A DNA stretch of 64,000 nt from Streptomyces lincolnensis. Lineage in GTDB: Bacteria > Actinomycetota > Actinomycetes > Streptomycetales > Streptomycetaceae. A model generated the notes under the pieces. The model was not told the DNA's origin. It did not search any database and saw nothing but the letters and a program-made list of their open reading frames with translations. A program made the position numbers and the translations under genes. Below are positions 19,562 to 28,724 of the stretch, in pieces; position 1 is the first letter of the stretch; the number at the start of each line of letters is the position of its first letter. The stretch spans positions 2,232,001 to 2,296,000 of the forward strand of contig NZ_CP016438.1 of assembly GCF_001685355.1 (NCBI RefSeq). Reading direction: 5' to 3'.

Positions 19562-21178
19562 ATGACCAGTCAGTCCACCCTGCAGTCCGTGCCTGCCCTC
19601 GGTACGCGCCCGGCCTCCGGCTCCAACCCGAGCCGCGCCGAGACCCGGGAGCAGCTCTCCAAGGCGTCGTACGACCTTCTCGTGATCGGCGGCGGCATCC
19701 TGGGCATCTCCACCGCCTGGCACGCCGCGCAGTCCGGTCTGCGGGTGGCCCTGGTCGACGCCGGCGACTTCGCCGGCGCCACCTCCTCCGCCTCCTCCAA
19801 GCTTCTCCACGGCGGTCTGCGCTATCTCCAGACCGGCGCGGTGAAGCTGGTCGCGGAGAACCACTTCGAACGGCGTGCGGTCTCCCGCCAGGTGGCTCCC
19901 CACCTGGCGAACCCGCTCACGTTCTACCTGCCCGTGTACAAGGGCGGGCCGCACGGCGCGGCCAAGCTCGGCGCGGGTGTGTTCGCGTACTCGATGCTGT
20001 CGGCCTTCGGCGACGGTGTGGGTCACCTGCTGAGCCCGGCGAAGGCCGCGCGGGACGTGCCCGAGCTGCGCACCGAGAACCTCAAGGCCGTGGCCGTGTA
20101 CGGCGACGACCAGATGAACGACGCCCGGATGGCGCTGATGACGGTCCGCGGGGCCGTCGAGGCGGGCGCGGTCGTGCTCAACCACGCCGAGGTGAGCGGG
20201 CTGCGCTTCACCAACGGCCGGGTGACGGGCGCGGACCTGCGCGACCGTCTCACCGGTGACGAGTTCGGCGTCGACGCGCGACTGGTGCTGAACGCGACCG
20301 GCCCGTGGGTCGACCACCTGCGCCGCATGGAGGACCCGAACGCGGCGCCGTCCATCCGGCTGTCGAAGGGCGCGCACCTGGTCCTGAAGCGGACGTCCCC
20401 GTGGAAGGCCGCCCTCGCGACCCCGATCGACAAGTACCGCATCACCTTCGCCCTCCCCTGGGAGGACATGCTCCTGCTCGGCACCACGGACGAGGAGTTC
20501 GAGGGCGACCCGGCGGATGTCTCGGTGACCGAGAAGGACATATCCCAGATCCTGGACGAAGCCGCGTTCTCCGTCCGGGACCAGCAGCTGTCCCGCGATC
20601 TGATCACATACTCCTTCGCCGGTCTGCGCGTGCTGCCGGGCGGCCCCGGAAGCACCGCCAAGGCCAAGCGCGAGACGGTGGTGACCGAGGGCAAGGGCGG
20701 CATGCTGTCCGTCGCGGGCGGCAAGTGGACCACGTTCCGGCACATCGGCCGCACCATCATGCAGAAGCTGGAGGCCCTCCCGGGCCGGCCCCTGGGCGAC
20801 GACTTCGAGCCGGTCTCCGCGCTGCCGAGGAAGCTGCCTCTGCCCGGTGTCGCCAACCCGCGCGCGGTCGCGCACCGGTTGCTCGTGGACAACCCGGCGC
20901 CCGGTCCGCGGATGGCCGCCGACACGGCGAAGCACCTCGCCACGCATTACGGGTCGCTGGCCTTCGACATCGCTCGGCTGGCGAACGAGAACCCGGAGCT
21001 GGGTGAGCGGGTGCATGCGGATGCGCCGGAGATCTGGGCGCAGGTTGTGTATGCGCGGGACAACGAGTGGGCGGAGACGGCGGATGACGTGCTGCGGCGT
21101 CGGACCACGCTGACGATTCGTGGGCTGGCGTCGGATGATGTCCGCGCGAAGGTTCAGGATCTGCTCGACAAGAAGTGA
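19562..21178 (+). CDS. glpD: FAD-dependent glycerol-3-phosphate dehydrogenase GlpD
   Basis: This 538-residue membrane-associated flavoprotein oxidises glycerol-3-phosphate to dihydroxyacetone phosphate and passes electrons to quinone. The FAD-binding dinucleotide fold is DLLVIGGGILGISTAWHAAQ, about residues 39-58, and the substrate-side motif is SSKLLHGGLRYL. A typical GlpD C-terminal helical domain follows. The ATG has GAGGAGTAAG upstream. It is the last gene of the operon, followed by a U-rich-ended hairpin. Confidence 0.96.
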   Translation: MTSQSTLQSVPALGTRPASGSNPSRAETREQLSKASYDLLVIGGGILGISTAWHAAQSGLRVALVDAGDFAGATSSASSKLLHGGLRYLQTGAVKLVAENHFERRAVSRQVAPHLANPLTFYLPVYKGGPHGAAKLGAGVFAYSMLSAFGDGVGHLLSPAKAARDVPELRTENLKAVAVYGDDQMNDARMALMTVRGAVEAGAVVLNHAEVSGLRFTNGRVTGADLRDRLTGDEFGVDARLVLNATGPWVDHLRRMEDPNAAPSIRLSKGAHLVLKRTSPWKAALATPIDKYRITFALPWEDMLLLGTTDEEFEGDPADVSVTEKDISQILDEAAFSVRDQQLSRDLITYSFAGLRVLPGGPGSTAKAKRETVVTEGKGGMLSVAGGKWTTFRHIGRTIMQKLEALPGRPLGDDFEPVSALPRKLPLPGVANPRAVAHRLLVDNPAPGPRMAADTAKHLATHYGSLAFDIARLANENPELGERVHADAPEIWAQVVYARDNEWAETADDVLRRRTTLTIRGLASDDVRAKVQDLLDKK

Positions 21179-21193
21179 GCGCGGTTGTGTGAC

Positions 21194-21227
21194 AAGGGGC
21201 GGCTCCTCGTCGTGGGGGCCGCCCCTT
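21194..21227 (+). terminator. Terminator of the glycerol operon
   Basis: The hairpin AAGGGGCGGC / GCCGCCCCTT starts 15 bases after the glpD stop and is followed by a short T run (TTTTG), giving it the look of an intrinsic terminator. Confidence 0.8.
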
Positions 21228-21239
21228 TTGCCGTCTGCG

Positions 21240-21303
21240 GGTGCGTGGGGGCTGGTCGCGCCCACGCGGCGGAGCCGCAAATCGATACAGCCCCGCGCCC
21301 CTA
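21240..21303. repeat. Dispersed Streptomyces intergenic repeat
   Basis: The stretch GGGGGCTGGTCGCGCCCACG ... AATCGATACAGCCCCGCGCC matches, from memory, an intergenic sequence found in many copies in Streptomyces genomes. It contains nested inverted repeats (GGGGCTG/CAGCCCC and GCGG-CGGA-CCGC) and abuts the mtnK stop codon. No second copy is visible in this window. Confidence 0.6.
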
Positions 21304-22470
21304 GGTGGGGTGCACTACCGCCCTTACCGAGTTCACGTCGGGCAGCTTCTCGCGGCCTACGATCAGTTCACGGCCGATCAGTAGTGACCGCCTTGACGCC
21401 TCGACCGGGTCCTCCAGCGTCGTCAGGTCCGTCAAGTGGGCGAAGCCGATGATTCTGCGGATGATTTCCGTGCCCGCGTAGCCCAGGGACTCGGTCCAGA
21501 CGCGACGCAGGAAACGTTCCAGATACGCGTCGTCGAAGAAGGTGTCGACGCGGGTGGGCCACAGGCGGCGGAACTCCGTCTCGAACGCCTCCCAGGACAG
21601 CCGGAGTTGATCGGCGTGGTCCGTCAGGCGGCCCAGGGCGCGGGCACGTTGCTCCGAGACCAGGGTGTTGGCCCAGTACAGGCCGAGGTCGAAGCCGATG
21701 GGGCCGACGAAGGAGAACTCGGGGTCGAAGACGCGGACCACGGGGGTGCCTTCGCGGTCGCCGACCATGATGCTGCCGGTGTGGAGGTCGCCGTGCAGCA
21801 GCGCTTGGGCACTCGTCATGAAGGTGTGGCGGAGGTCGGCCACCTCCGTGCGGAGCCGGGTGTCCGCGCGGAAGGCCTTCGCCAGATCGTCCACGCCGTC
21901 GTGCCAGTGGTTGTGCTCGTGCTCGACGTACGGCTCCGACAGCACCACGTCTTCGGTGATCTTGCACAGCTCGGGGCTGACGGAGGCCGCGATCAGGGCC
22001 TTGCGCTCGGCGGAGGGCATACCGAAGTCGCTGGTGGCGAAGGAGAGCCGGGCGAGCAGTTCGCCGATGCGCGCCGAGGTGTGGGGACCGTACGACGCGC
22101 CCTCGTTGAGGAGGGTGCGCAGGACCTCCAGGTCGGACATGTCCTCCATGACGAGGGCGTGGTTCTCGGGGTCGTAGCCGTGGATCGCGGGGATCTCGTC
22201 GGGGGCCACCTTGGCGAGCTGCGCGTAGGCGCGGGCCTCGGCGTCGGCGCGGTCGGGGCTCATCGGCCAGGAGGGGCCGGCGACGCGGACCCAGGGCAGG
22301 GCCTGCTTGACGGCGAGGCTGCGGGTGCCGTCGGCGGAGGACGCGAGGAAGACCCGGTTCATGTTGCCGTCGGACACCTCGCGGACGTGGATGTCGGCCA
22401 CGTCCTCCCAGTGGCCCCGCTCGTGCAGGTGGCCGGGGATGTCGTCGGTCTCCAGGATGCGGTAGCCCAT
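21301..22470 (-). CDS. mtnK: S-methyl-5-thioribose kinase MtnK
   Basis: This 389-residue kinase phosphorylates 5-methylthioribose with ATP to give methylthioribose-1-phosphate, the substrate of MtnA. It has the aminoglycoside-phosphotransferase fold: the Gly-loop segment VSDGNMNRVFLA, the catalytic loop LLHGDLHTGSIMVG, and the metal-binding DPEFSFVGPIGFDLG, all characteristic of MtnK. It is the last gene of an operon whose other members are a sugar-type ABC transporter; the permease stop is only 14 bases upstream. That pairing suggests the transporter imports methylthioribose. Confidence 0.93.
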   Translation of the reverse strand: MGYRILETDDIPGHLHERGHWEDVADIHVREVSDGNMNRVFLASSADGTRSLAVKQALPWVRVAGPSWPMSPDRADAEARAYAQLAKVAPDEIPAIHGYDPENHALVMEDMSDLEVLRTLLNEGASYGPHTSARIGELLARLSFATSDFGMPSAERKALIAASVSPELCKITEDVVLSEPYVEHEHNHWHDGVDDLAKAFRADTRLRTEVADLRHTFMTSAQALLHGDLHTGSIMVGDREGTPVVRVFDPEFSFVGPIGFDLGLYWANTLVSEQRARALGRLTDHADQLRLSWEAFETEFRRLWPTRVDTFFDDAYLERFLRRVWTESLGYAGTEIIRRIIGFAHLTDLTTLEDPVEASRRSLLIGRELIVGREKLPDVNSVRAVVHPT

Positions 22471-22484
22471 CGGTCTCGATCTCC

Positions 22485-23531
22485 TTAAGACGTACGGCGC
22501 TTGGACAGGGTGAAGCTGAAGACCAGGGCGAGGATGAGGACCGCGCCCTCGACGACGTCCTGGGTGTAGTACGGCAGGCCCTTGATGGTCAGGCCGGTGG
22601 TGATGATGCCGATGAGCACCGCGCCGAGGGCGGTGCCCCAGACGTTCGGGCGCCCCCGGCCCAGGACCGAGGTGCCGACCAGGGCGACGGCCACCGCCTC
22701 CAGGAGCTGCGAGGTCCCGGCGCTCACATCGCCCTGGCCGATGCGGGACGCCAGGATCAGGCCGCCGATCGAGGCGAGGACGCCGGACAGGACGTAGGCC
22801 AGCGCCCGGTAGGCCCCGACGCGGATGCCCGCCAGGCGCGAGGCCTCGGGGTTGGCGCCGATCGCGTAGAGGACCCGGCCCCAGCGGGTGCGGGCGAGGA
22901 AGACCCAGGCGGCGATCGTCAGGCCGCCGAAGATCAGCACGGAGACGGGGATGCCGAGGACCGTCCCGCGGTCGATGCGCAGGAAGCCGTCGGTGAACCT
23001 GCCGGGCGCGGTCGTGCCGTCGTCCAGGGTCATGCCCGGGGTGATCGACTGGCCGTCGACCAGGATCAGCTTGCTGCCCTGGATCACGAACATGGTGCCG
23101 AGGGTGGCGAGCATGTCGGGGATCTTCAGTACGACGATCAGGAGCGCGTTGAGGAGGCCGGCGAGGGCGCCCGCGGCCAGGACCGCGACGATCGCGACCG
23201 TGCCGACCTGGTTGTGGACGACCATGGTCTGGGCGGCGACCGAGACGCCGAGGCCGGCCACCGCGCCGACGGACATGTCCATACCGCCGACGGCCATGGT
23301 GAGGGTGACCCCGAGGCCGAGGATGGCGGCCACCGAGACGTATCGGAGCGTGTCCAGGAGGGTCGCCGACTCCCGGAAGGAGCCCTCGCTCAGCGCGAAG
23401 TACAGGAAGAGCGCGACCGTCACGAAGATGAAGCCGTACTTGATGACGGCGTTCTGGACGCGGACGGCGGTGGTGGTGGCGGGTGGGAGCGCCGTCTTCG
23501 AGGGGACCTCGGTGCTCTGGGTGGTGGTCAT
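22485..23531 (-). CDS. ABC sugar-type permease (RbsC family), probable methylthioribose uptake
   Basis: The protein has 348 residues and about ten hydrophobic segments, of the BPD_transp_2/RbsC family. The family signature GLGVTLTMAVGGMDMSVGAV is near residue 75, and GRGRPNVWGTALGAVLIGII lies near the C-terminus. The Ser/Thr-rich N-terminus is cytosolic. It forms the membrane channel with the ATPase and binding protein encoded upstream, and mtnK follows by 14 bases. The ligand is inferred from context only; ribose or another nucleoside sugar is the alternative. Confidence 0.9.
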   Translation of the reverse strand: MTTTQSTEVPSKTALPPATTTAVRVQNAVIKYGFIFVTVALFLYFALSEGSFRESATLLDTLRYVSVAAILGLGVTLTMAVGGMDMSVGAVAGLGVSVAAQTMVVHNQVGTVAIVAVLAAGALAGLLNALLIVVLKIPDMLATLGTMFVIQGSKLILVDGQSITPGMTLDDGTTAPGRFTDGFLRIDRGTVLGIPVSVLIFGGLTIAAWVFLARTRWGRVLYAIGANPEASRLAGIRVGAYRALAYVLSGVLASIGGLILASRIGQGDVSAGTSQLLEAVAVALVGTSVLGRGRPNVWGTALGAVLIGIITTGLTIKGLPYYTQDVVEGAVLILALVFSFTLSKRRTS

Positions 23532-23570
23532 GGCGTAGTTCCTCAGGGAGCCGGGGTCAGGGAGCCGGGG

Positions 23571-25130
23571 TCACACGGACGCCGAGATGGTCTGGATCAC
23601 GCGGTCGCGTTCGGCGTCCTCGCCGTGGGCGTCGAGGTGGATCTCCCCGGCCGCGAGGACGACGACCCGGTCGGCCACTTCCAGGACCTCGTCGACGTCG
23701 GCGGACAGGACGAGTACGGCGGCGCCCTCGGCGGCGAGGGCGCGGGCACGGCGGCCGATGTCCCGACGGGCACCGATGTCCACACCTCGGAACGGCTCGT
23801 CCAGGATGAGGACGCGGGGGGTCTCGGCGAGCCAGCGGCCGACGACGACCTTCTGCTGGTTGCCGCCGGAGAGCTCCTCGACGGTGCTGTGCTCGTCGCG
23901 GGCGACGACCCCGAGGGCGTCGATGGTGGCGCGGCCGAGCGCGTCCTCCTTGGACCGCTGCACGAGACCCGCCTTAGACAGCGACTTCAGGAACGGCAGC
24001 GAGATGTTCTGCGCGACCGACCAGCCGGGGACCAGGGCGTCGGCGTGGCGGTCCTCGGGGACCAGGTGGACGCCGGCCCGGATCGCGTCGGCGGGGCGGC
24101 GGGGCGCGTACGGCCTGCCGTCCAGCGTGACCGCGCCCGTCCCGAAGGGCTCCGCGCCGAACAGGCCGCGCGCCAGTTCGGTCTTGCCCGCGCCCAACAG
24201 GCCCACGACGCCGGTGACTTCGCCGGTGCGGAGGTCGAGGTCCAGAGGGGCGCGGCCCTCGAAGAGGCGTACCCCGCGCAAGGACACCACGACGTCGCCG
24301 GAGGCCTTCTCCCGGACCGGACGGGCCGTCGTCGCCTCCTGGGCCTGCGCGAGCATCGCGCGCAGGGCGGCGCCCCAGTCGAAGGGCTTGGTCTGGTCCT
24401 CGGTGAGACGGCCGTCCCGCAGGACGACCAGCCGGTCGGCCAGGGCATCGATCTCGCCGAGGCGGTGGGAGACGTAGAGGACGGCGATGCCGTCGTCCCG
24501 CATCCGCTCGACGAGCGCGAAGAGGCGTTCCGCCTCGGCGGCCGACAGGGCCGAGGTCGGCTCGTCGAGGATCAGCAGCCGGGGGCGGGTGGCCAGGGCC
24601 CGGGCGAGGATCAGCAACTGGCGGTCGGAGATGTCGAGTTCGGTGACATCCCGCCTCAGGACGGTGTCGCTCCAGTCCAGCCCCAGGCCCGCCTGGATCT
24701 CGCGGGCGCGGGCCAGCAGCCTGCCACCGTTGAGGAACGGGTTGCCGCGGCGCTGCGCCAGCTCCTCGAAGACGAGGTTCTCGGCGACCGAGAGGCCGGG
24801 CACGATGCCCTCGGAGATGCGCTGATGCACCGTCTGGATGCCCAACTGGCGCGCGGCCAGCGGCGAGTTGAGGGAGACCGGCACGCCGTCCACCCGGACC
24901 TGTCCCCCGTGGTCGGTGTGCACGCCCGACAGGATCTTGATCAGGGTGGACTTGCCGGCGCCGTTCGCGCCGAGCAGCGCGACGACGCTGCCCGGGGCGA
25001 TGTCGAGGGAGACGGAGGCGAGGACCGTCTTGCCGCCGAACGCCATGCTGACGTCGGTCAGTGAGACCGCCGGGCCCGCCTCACCGGTCTTACCGCTCTC
25101 GCCGCTCTCGCCGGTCTCAGTGGGCGACAT
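23571..25130 (-). CDS. Duplicated ABC ATPase (RbsA family), probable methylthioribose uptake
   Basis: This 519-residue protein has two nucleotide-binding domains in one chain, as in sugar importers of the CUT2 class. The first has Walker A LLGANGAGKST (near residue 54), a degenerate signature ELDISDRQ and Walker B LLILDEPTSA. The second has Walker A-like VGLLGAGKTELARG, signature LSGGNQQKVVVGRWL and Walker B VLILDEPFRGVD. Unequal sites of this kind are normal for the family. The ATG overlaps the end of the binding-protein gene by 14 bases, so translation is probably coupled. Confidence 0.93.
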   Translation of the reverse strand: MSPTETGESGESGKTGEAGPAVSLTDVSMAFGGKTVLASVSLDIAPGSVVALLGANGAGKSTLIKILSGVHTDHGGQVRVDGVPVSLNSPLAARQLGIQTVHQRISEGIVPGLSVAENLVFEELAQRRGNPFLNGGRLLARAREIQAGLGLDWSDTVLRRDVTELDISDRQLLILARALATRPRLLILDEPTSALSAAEAERLFALVERMRDDGIAVLYVSHRLGEIDALADRLVVLRDGRLTEDQTKPFDWGAALRAMLAQAQEATTARPVREKASGDVVVSLRGVRLFEGRAPLDLDLRTGEVTGVVGLLGAGKTELARGLFGAEPFGTGAVTLDGRPYAPRRPADAIRAGVHLVPEDRHADALVPGWSVAQNISLPFLKSLSKAGLVQRSKEDALGRATIDALGVVARDEHSTVEELSGGNQQKVVVGRWLAETPRVLILDEPFRGVDIGARRDIGRRARALAAEGAAVLVLSADVDEVLEVADRVVVLAAGEIHLDAHGEDAERDRVIQTISASV

Positions 25131-26214
25131 TCGCGATCCAGTCCGCGGTCGAGACCTGTGCCAGGTTCAGCGCGGGCAGCGCCTGGCGCAGCTGGTTCAT
25201 GTTCTCGATCTTCTTCTCGCGCAGGAAGTCCTGTGTGATGGCGACGGCCGGGAACTGCACCGAGCTCTTGTCGAGTTGCCCGGCCAGCTCCAGGGCGGTC
25301 GTGCGGACGACGGCGGCGCCGACGGCGGAGGGGTCGGTGCCGGCCGTCGCGACCCACGGGCTGCCGGCCGCGGTCATCTGCTGGATGTCGGCGTTGGAGA
25401 CGTCCGCGCCGAAGACCTTCACCTTGTCCTGGAGCTTCTTGTTCTGGACGGCGAGGACGGTGCCCTTGGCGAGCTCGTCGTACGGGGCGAAGATGCCGGC
25501 CACGTCGGAGTGCTGGGTGAGCGCGGCGGAGACCAGGGGCACGTTGTCGGTGGCGGTGGAGTCGGTGACCTTGCCGACCTTGAACTCCTGCTTCCAGCCG
25601 CTCGCGGCCGCGGCTTCCTTCCAGACCGAGTCCCGCTTGTCGAGGGCGGCGTAACCGGCGACGTTGACGTAGCCGACCTTGGCGTTCTGGCCGAGGTCCT
25701 TGGCCATCACGTCGAGGACGGCCTTGGCCATGCTGGCGTCGTCCTGCTCGGTGGAGACGACGCCCTTGGTGGCGGTCTCCACGTCGTAGACGACGACCTT
25801 GATGCCCTTCTTCACGGCCTTGTCGATCTCGGGCTGGATGGTCGCCGGGAAGCCGTGGTCGATGATGATCGCCTTGGCGCCGGAGTTGATCGCCGAGGAC
25901 AGGTCGGTGGCCTGCTTGGCGTTGTCGGCCTGGGCGTCGTACACCGTCAGGTCGATACCGAGGGCCTTGGCCTGGGCCTTGGCGCCGTTGCCCCACTGCT
26001 CGAAGTAGTCGCCGGCGCCGCTCTGCCGGACCAGGGCGACCTTGACCGCGCCCCCGCTGAAGGGGGCGGGCTTCTTGCCGGTGGCGGCCGAGGCGGAGGC
26101 CGCGGTGTCGCCGGTGTCCTTGGACGCGTCGGTGGACTGCGAGCAGCCGGAGAGCACGAGGGCCGAGACGGAGGCCAGCGAGAGCGCGGCGAGCGGAAGA
26201 CGGATGCGGGACAT
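25117..26214 (-). CDS. Sugar-type ABC binding lipoprotein (RbsB family)
   Basis: This 365-residue lipoprotein has signal ALSLASVSALVLSGC and a type I periplasmic-binding fold. Signatures include VALVRQSGAGDYFEQWGNGA at the start of domain 1 and GIFAPYDELAKG in the hinge region. It would capture the ligand at the cell surface for the downstream ATPase and permease. The ATG was chosen 30 codons into the open frame because the signal peptide begins there and GGAG lies upstream. Being first in the operon, it faces the divergent mtnD operon over a 524-bp control region. Confidence 0.9.
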   Translation of the reverse strand: MSRIRLPLAALSLASVSALVLSGCSQSTDASKDTGDTAASASAATGKKPAPFSGGAVKVALVRQSGAGDYFEQWGNGAKAQAKALGIDLTVYDAQADNAKQATDLSSAINSGAKAIIIDHGFPATIQPEIDKAVKKGIKVVVYDVETATKGVVSTEQDDASMAKAVLDVMAKDLGQNAKVGYVNVAGYAALDKRDSVWKEAAAASGWKQEFKVGKVTDSTATDNVPLVSAALTQHSDVAGIFAPYDELAKGTVLAVQNKKLQDKVKVFGADVSNADIQQMTAAGSPWVATAGTDPSAVGAAVVRTTALELAGQLDKSSVQFPAVAITQDFLREKKIENMNQLRQALPALNLAQVSTADWIANVAH

Positions 26215-26738
26215 GTACGGCTCCAGGTGCGGGTGGTGCAGACGGGGAGAGGGGAGACAGGAAGGGATGTGCTGGGCCCGGAGCGAGGAAAAGAAACGCG
26301 CCATCGCGCGCCCGGTCGAATGGGGGCGCCAGGGAACTCCGGGAGCGGTCAGCGACAGCTGGCTGTGGTCGACCGGAGCAAGTCCACGTACAGCCGCCGC
26401 ACGAGCAGCAGCGTCTTCATACGCAGATCATGAGAACGATTTCAGCCACACGTCAAATGGTGTGGAAGCGGTTTCTCACCAGGTGAGACAACGACTTCGT
26501 CACACACGGTCGTCGTCTCACCTGGAGTTACCATCACAAGACCGGCACCCGACCCGGCACAGTGAGGCCCGAATGACGACCGCTGGCGCGAAAGCGACGT
26601 GCATGCCCCGCATGCGTCGCTGTCCCGGCGCGCCGTGTCGCGGCTGACGTACGGCTCGCCGCCGCCCTCTTTCCGCCCCGCCCGTCCGGTACTTGTCTCG
26701 GTATCCGGACATTCCTTCCAGACTCCCGGAGTTGCCCC
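26215..26738. promoter_or_regulatory. Divergent control region with nested palindromes
   Basis: This 524-bp gap separates the ABC-mtnK operon from mtnDCB. It holds the perfect 15-bp palindrome TCTCACC-A-GGTGAGA (26474-26488), and its right half also pairs with a third copy of TCTCACC: arms 26479-26495 and 26509-26525 match at 16 of 17 positions around a 13-base loop. A second hairpin lies at about 26594-26622, in the mtnD leader. This fits repressor binding or an RNA switch. I recognise no known SAM riboswitch class and see no gene. Confidence 0.55.
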
Positions 26739-27338
26739 ATGACCCTCCTGACCACCTGGTCCGAGTCCGGTCCCGAGACCCTGGTCCGCCGCACCGCGGA
26801 CCCCGCCGAGATCGCCGAGGCCCTCAAGCCGCTCGGTGTCCGCTACGAGCAGTGGCCGGTCCGCGAGGACGTCCCCTTCGACGCCGACAGCGAGACCGTC
26901 TTCGCCGCGTACGGCCCGGAGATCGAGAAGCTGAACGCCGAGGAGGGCTTCACCACCGTCGACGTCCTCGGCCTGCACCCCAGCGACGACCCGGAGTTCC
27001 CGGCGAAGGCCAGGGCCGCCCGCGAGAAGTTCCTCCAGGAGCACACGCACGACGACGATGACGAGGTCCGCTTCTTCGTCTCCGGCTCCGGCATCTTCTA
27101 TCTGCACGTGAACGGCGAGGTGCACGCCGTCTTCTGCGAGAAGGGCGACCTGCTGGGCGTGCCGCGCGGCACCACCCACTGGTTCGACATGGGCACCGAG
27201 CCCTCCTTCACCGCGATCCGCTTCTTCCACGAGGAGGACGGCTGGATCGGCAACTTCACCGGCTCGACGATCGCCTCCCGCTTCCCGGACTACGACACGA
27301 TCGCGGCCGGCTACGCGGCGGACCGGGCAGCCGCGTGA
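26739..27338 (+). CDS. mtnD: Acireductone dioxygenase MtnD
   Basis: This 199-residue cupin enzyme of methionine salvage oxidises the acireductone to 4-methylthio-2-oxobutanoate plus formate (iron form). Metal ligands appear in [15 protein letters not shown] (the HxH and Glu) near residues 102-115, and the third His in GTTHWFDMG. Length is typical of the family. It is the first gene of mtnD-mtnC-mtnB; its stop overlaps the next start as GTGA. The ATG follows CGGAG. Confidence 0.95.
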   Translation: MTLLTTWSESGPETLVRRTADPAEIAEALKPLGVRYEQWPVREDVPFDADSETVFAAYGPEIEKLNAEEGFTTVDVLGLHPSDDPEFPAKARAAREKFLQEHTHDDDDEVRFFVSGSGIFYLHVNGEVHAVFCEKGDLLGVPRGTTHWFDMGTEPSFTAIRFFHEEDGWIGNFTGSTIASRFPDYDTIAAGYAADRAAA

Positions 27339-28063
27339 GCCTCGCGGGCCTGTCGTACGACGTGGACGCCGTGGTGCTCGACATCGAGGGCACCACGAGC
27401 GCCACGGGCTTCGTCGTCGACGTGCTGTACCCCTACTCGCGCTCCCGTTTCGCGGCGCTGCTGTCCGAGCGCGGCGACGACCCCGAGGTGGCGCGGGCCG
27501 TCGCGCAGGTGCGGGCGGAGATCGGCGACCCGGACGCCGACGCCGTACGCGTCGAGAAGGCGCTGAACGCCTGGCTCGACGAGGACCGCAAGGCGACCCC
27601 GCTCAAGACCCTCCAGGGGATCGTCTGGTCCGAGGGCTTCGCCCGCGGCGACCTCGTCTCGCACTTCTACGACGACGTCGTCCCGGTGCTGCGGGGGTGG
27701 CACGCGGCGGGCCTCCGGCTGTACGTCTACTCGTCCGGGTCGGTGGCCGCGCAGCGCGCCTGGTTCACCCACAGCCCGGAGGGCGACCTGACCCCGCTGG
27801 TCTCCGGTCTGTACGACACCGAGAACGCGGGACCCAAGCAGGAGCCGGAGTCCTACCGCCGTATCGCGGAGTCGGCCGGTGTCACACCCGCGCGGCTCCT
27901 TTTCCTCTCCGACCGGCCCGGCGAGCTGGACGCGGCCCGTGCGGCCGGCTGGCACGCGGTGGGGATCCGGCGGCCCGGGGAGCCGTACTTCGAGCAAGGC
28001 GTCGGCGACCACGCGCAGGCGGGGACGTTCGACGAGATCACCGTCTCAAGGAGCACTTCGTGA
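27335..28063 (+). CDS. mtnC: Enolase-phosphatase MtnC
   Basis: This 242-residue HAD-family bifunctional enzyme converts 2,3-diketo-5-methylthiopentyl-1-phosphate to the acireductone by enolisation and dephosphorylation. The nucleophile motif is [15 protein letters not shown] with the Glu typical of MtnC. Motif II is [13 protein letters not shown] and motif III/IV is [13 protein letters not shown] followed by [14 protein letters not shown]. The GTG start overlaps the mtnD stop (GTGA), and the end overlaps the mtnB start the same way, so the three proteins are translationally coupled. Confidence 0.95.
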   Translation: MSLAGLSYDVDAVVLDIEGTTSATGFVVDVLYPYSRSRFAALLSERGDDPEVARAVAQVRAEIGDPDADAVRVEKALNAWLDEDRKATPLKTLQGIVWSEGFARGDLVSHFYDDVVPVLRGWHAAGLRLYVYSSGSVAAQRAWFTHSPEGDLTPLVSGLYDTENAGPKQEPESYRRIAESAGVTPARLLFLSDRPGELDAARAAGWHAVGIRRPGEPYFEQGVGDHAQAGTFDEITVSRSTS

Positions 28064-28668
28064 CCGCCGACATCAGCGCACTCGACCTGGAGGAGGCGGG
28101 GGCGGTGCTCGCCGCGGAGTCCGCCCGGTTCGCCTCCTTCGGCTGGATGCGGGGCACCTCCGGCAACCTGTCCGTGGTGCTCTCGCGTGACCCGCTGCGG
28201 CTCGCGGTCACCGCCAGCGGCCACGACAAGGGTGAACTGACGCCCGCGGACGTGGTGCTGGTCGACGGAGGAGGTGCCGCGGTCAACGGCGGCAAGCCGT
28301 CCGCCGAGGCCGAACTGCACGCCCGGGTCGCCGCGCTGACGGGAGCGGGGGCGGTGGTGCACGTGCACACGGTCGCCTCGGTCGCGATGGGGCGCCGGGA
28401 ACCCGGCGGGATCGTCTTCAGCGACCTGGAGATGCTCAAGGGCGTCGGACAGCCCGCCCATGGCGTCGAGGTGACCCTGCCGGTCATCGCCAACAGCCAG
28501 GACATGAAGGTCCTCGGGGACCGTCTGGAGGCGGCGCGGGATCCCCGGATGCCGGCGGTGGTCGTGGCGGGGCACGGACTGTACGTGTGGGGCGCCGATC
28601 CGCGGCAGGCGCGGCATCACACCGAAGTGGTGGAGTGGCTGCTGGAGTTGGAGCTCTCGCAGCGCTGA
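28060..28668 (+). CDS. mtnB: Methylthioribulose-1-phosphate dehydratase MtnB
   Basis: This 202-residue class II aldolase-fold zinc enzyme dehydrates methylthioribulose-1-phosphate in methionine salvage. The N-terminal RGTSGNLSV motif binds phosphate, the catalytic Glu lies in AEAELHARV, and zinc ligands are HVHTVASV and the late His in VVVAGHGLYVWG. The GTG start has AAGGAG 6 bases upstream and overlaps the mtnC stop. A 16-bp hairpin follows. Confidence 0.93.
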   Translation: MTADISALDLEEAGAVLAAESARFASFGWMRGTSGNLSVVLSRDPLRLAVTASGHDKGELTPADVVLVDGGGAAVNGGKPSAEAELHARVAALTGAGAVVHVHTVASVAMGRREPGGIVFSDLEMLKGVGQPAHGVEVTLPVIANSQDMKVLGDRLEAARDPRMPAVVVAGHGLYVWGADPRQARHHTEVVEWLLELELSQR

Positions 28669-28679
28669 CGGTACGTCAA

Positions 28680-28712
28680 GAGGGGGCCCGGTCACGGTGA
28701 CCGGGGCCCCTC
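28680..28712. terminator. Hairpin between mtnB and converging mtnA
   Basis: Arms 28680-28695 and 28697-28712 (GAGGGGGCCCGGTCAC / GTGACCGGGGCCCCTC) pair at 15 of 16 positions. It lies between two converging genes and can serve both. Confidence 0.75.
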
Positions 28713-28724
28713 TTCGTCGCATCC

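Noticed and set aside
26526..26738. Possible SAM-IV riboswitch before mtnD
   Set aside because: The conserved core sequence I recall for that class is absent; only one generic hairpin is seen.
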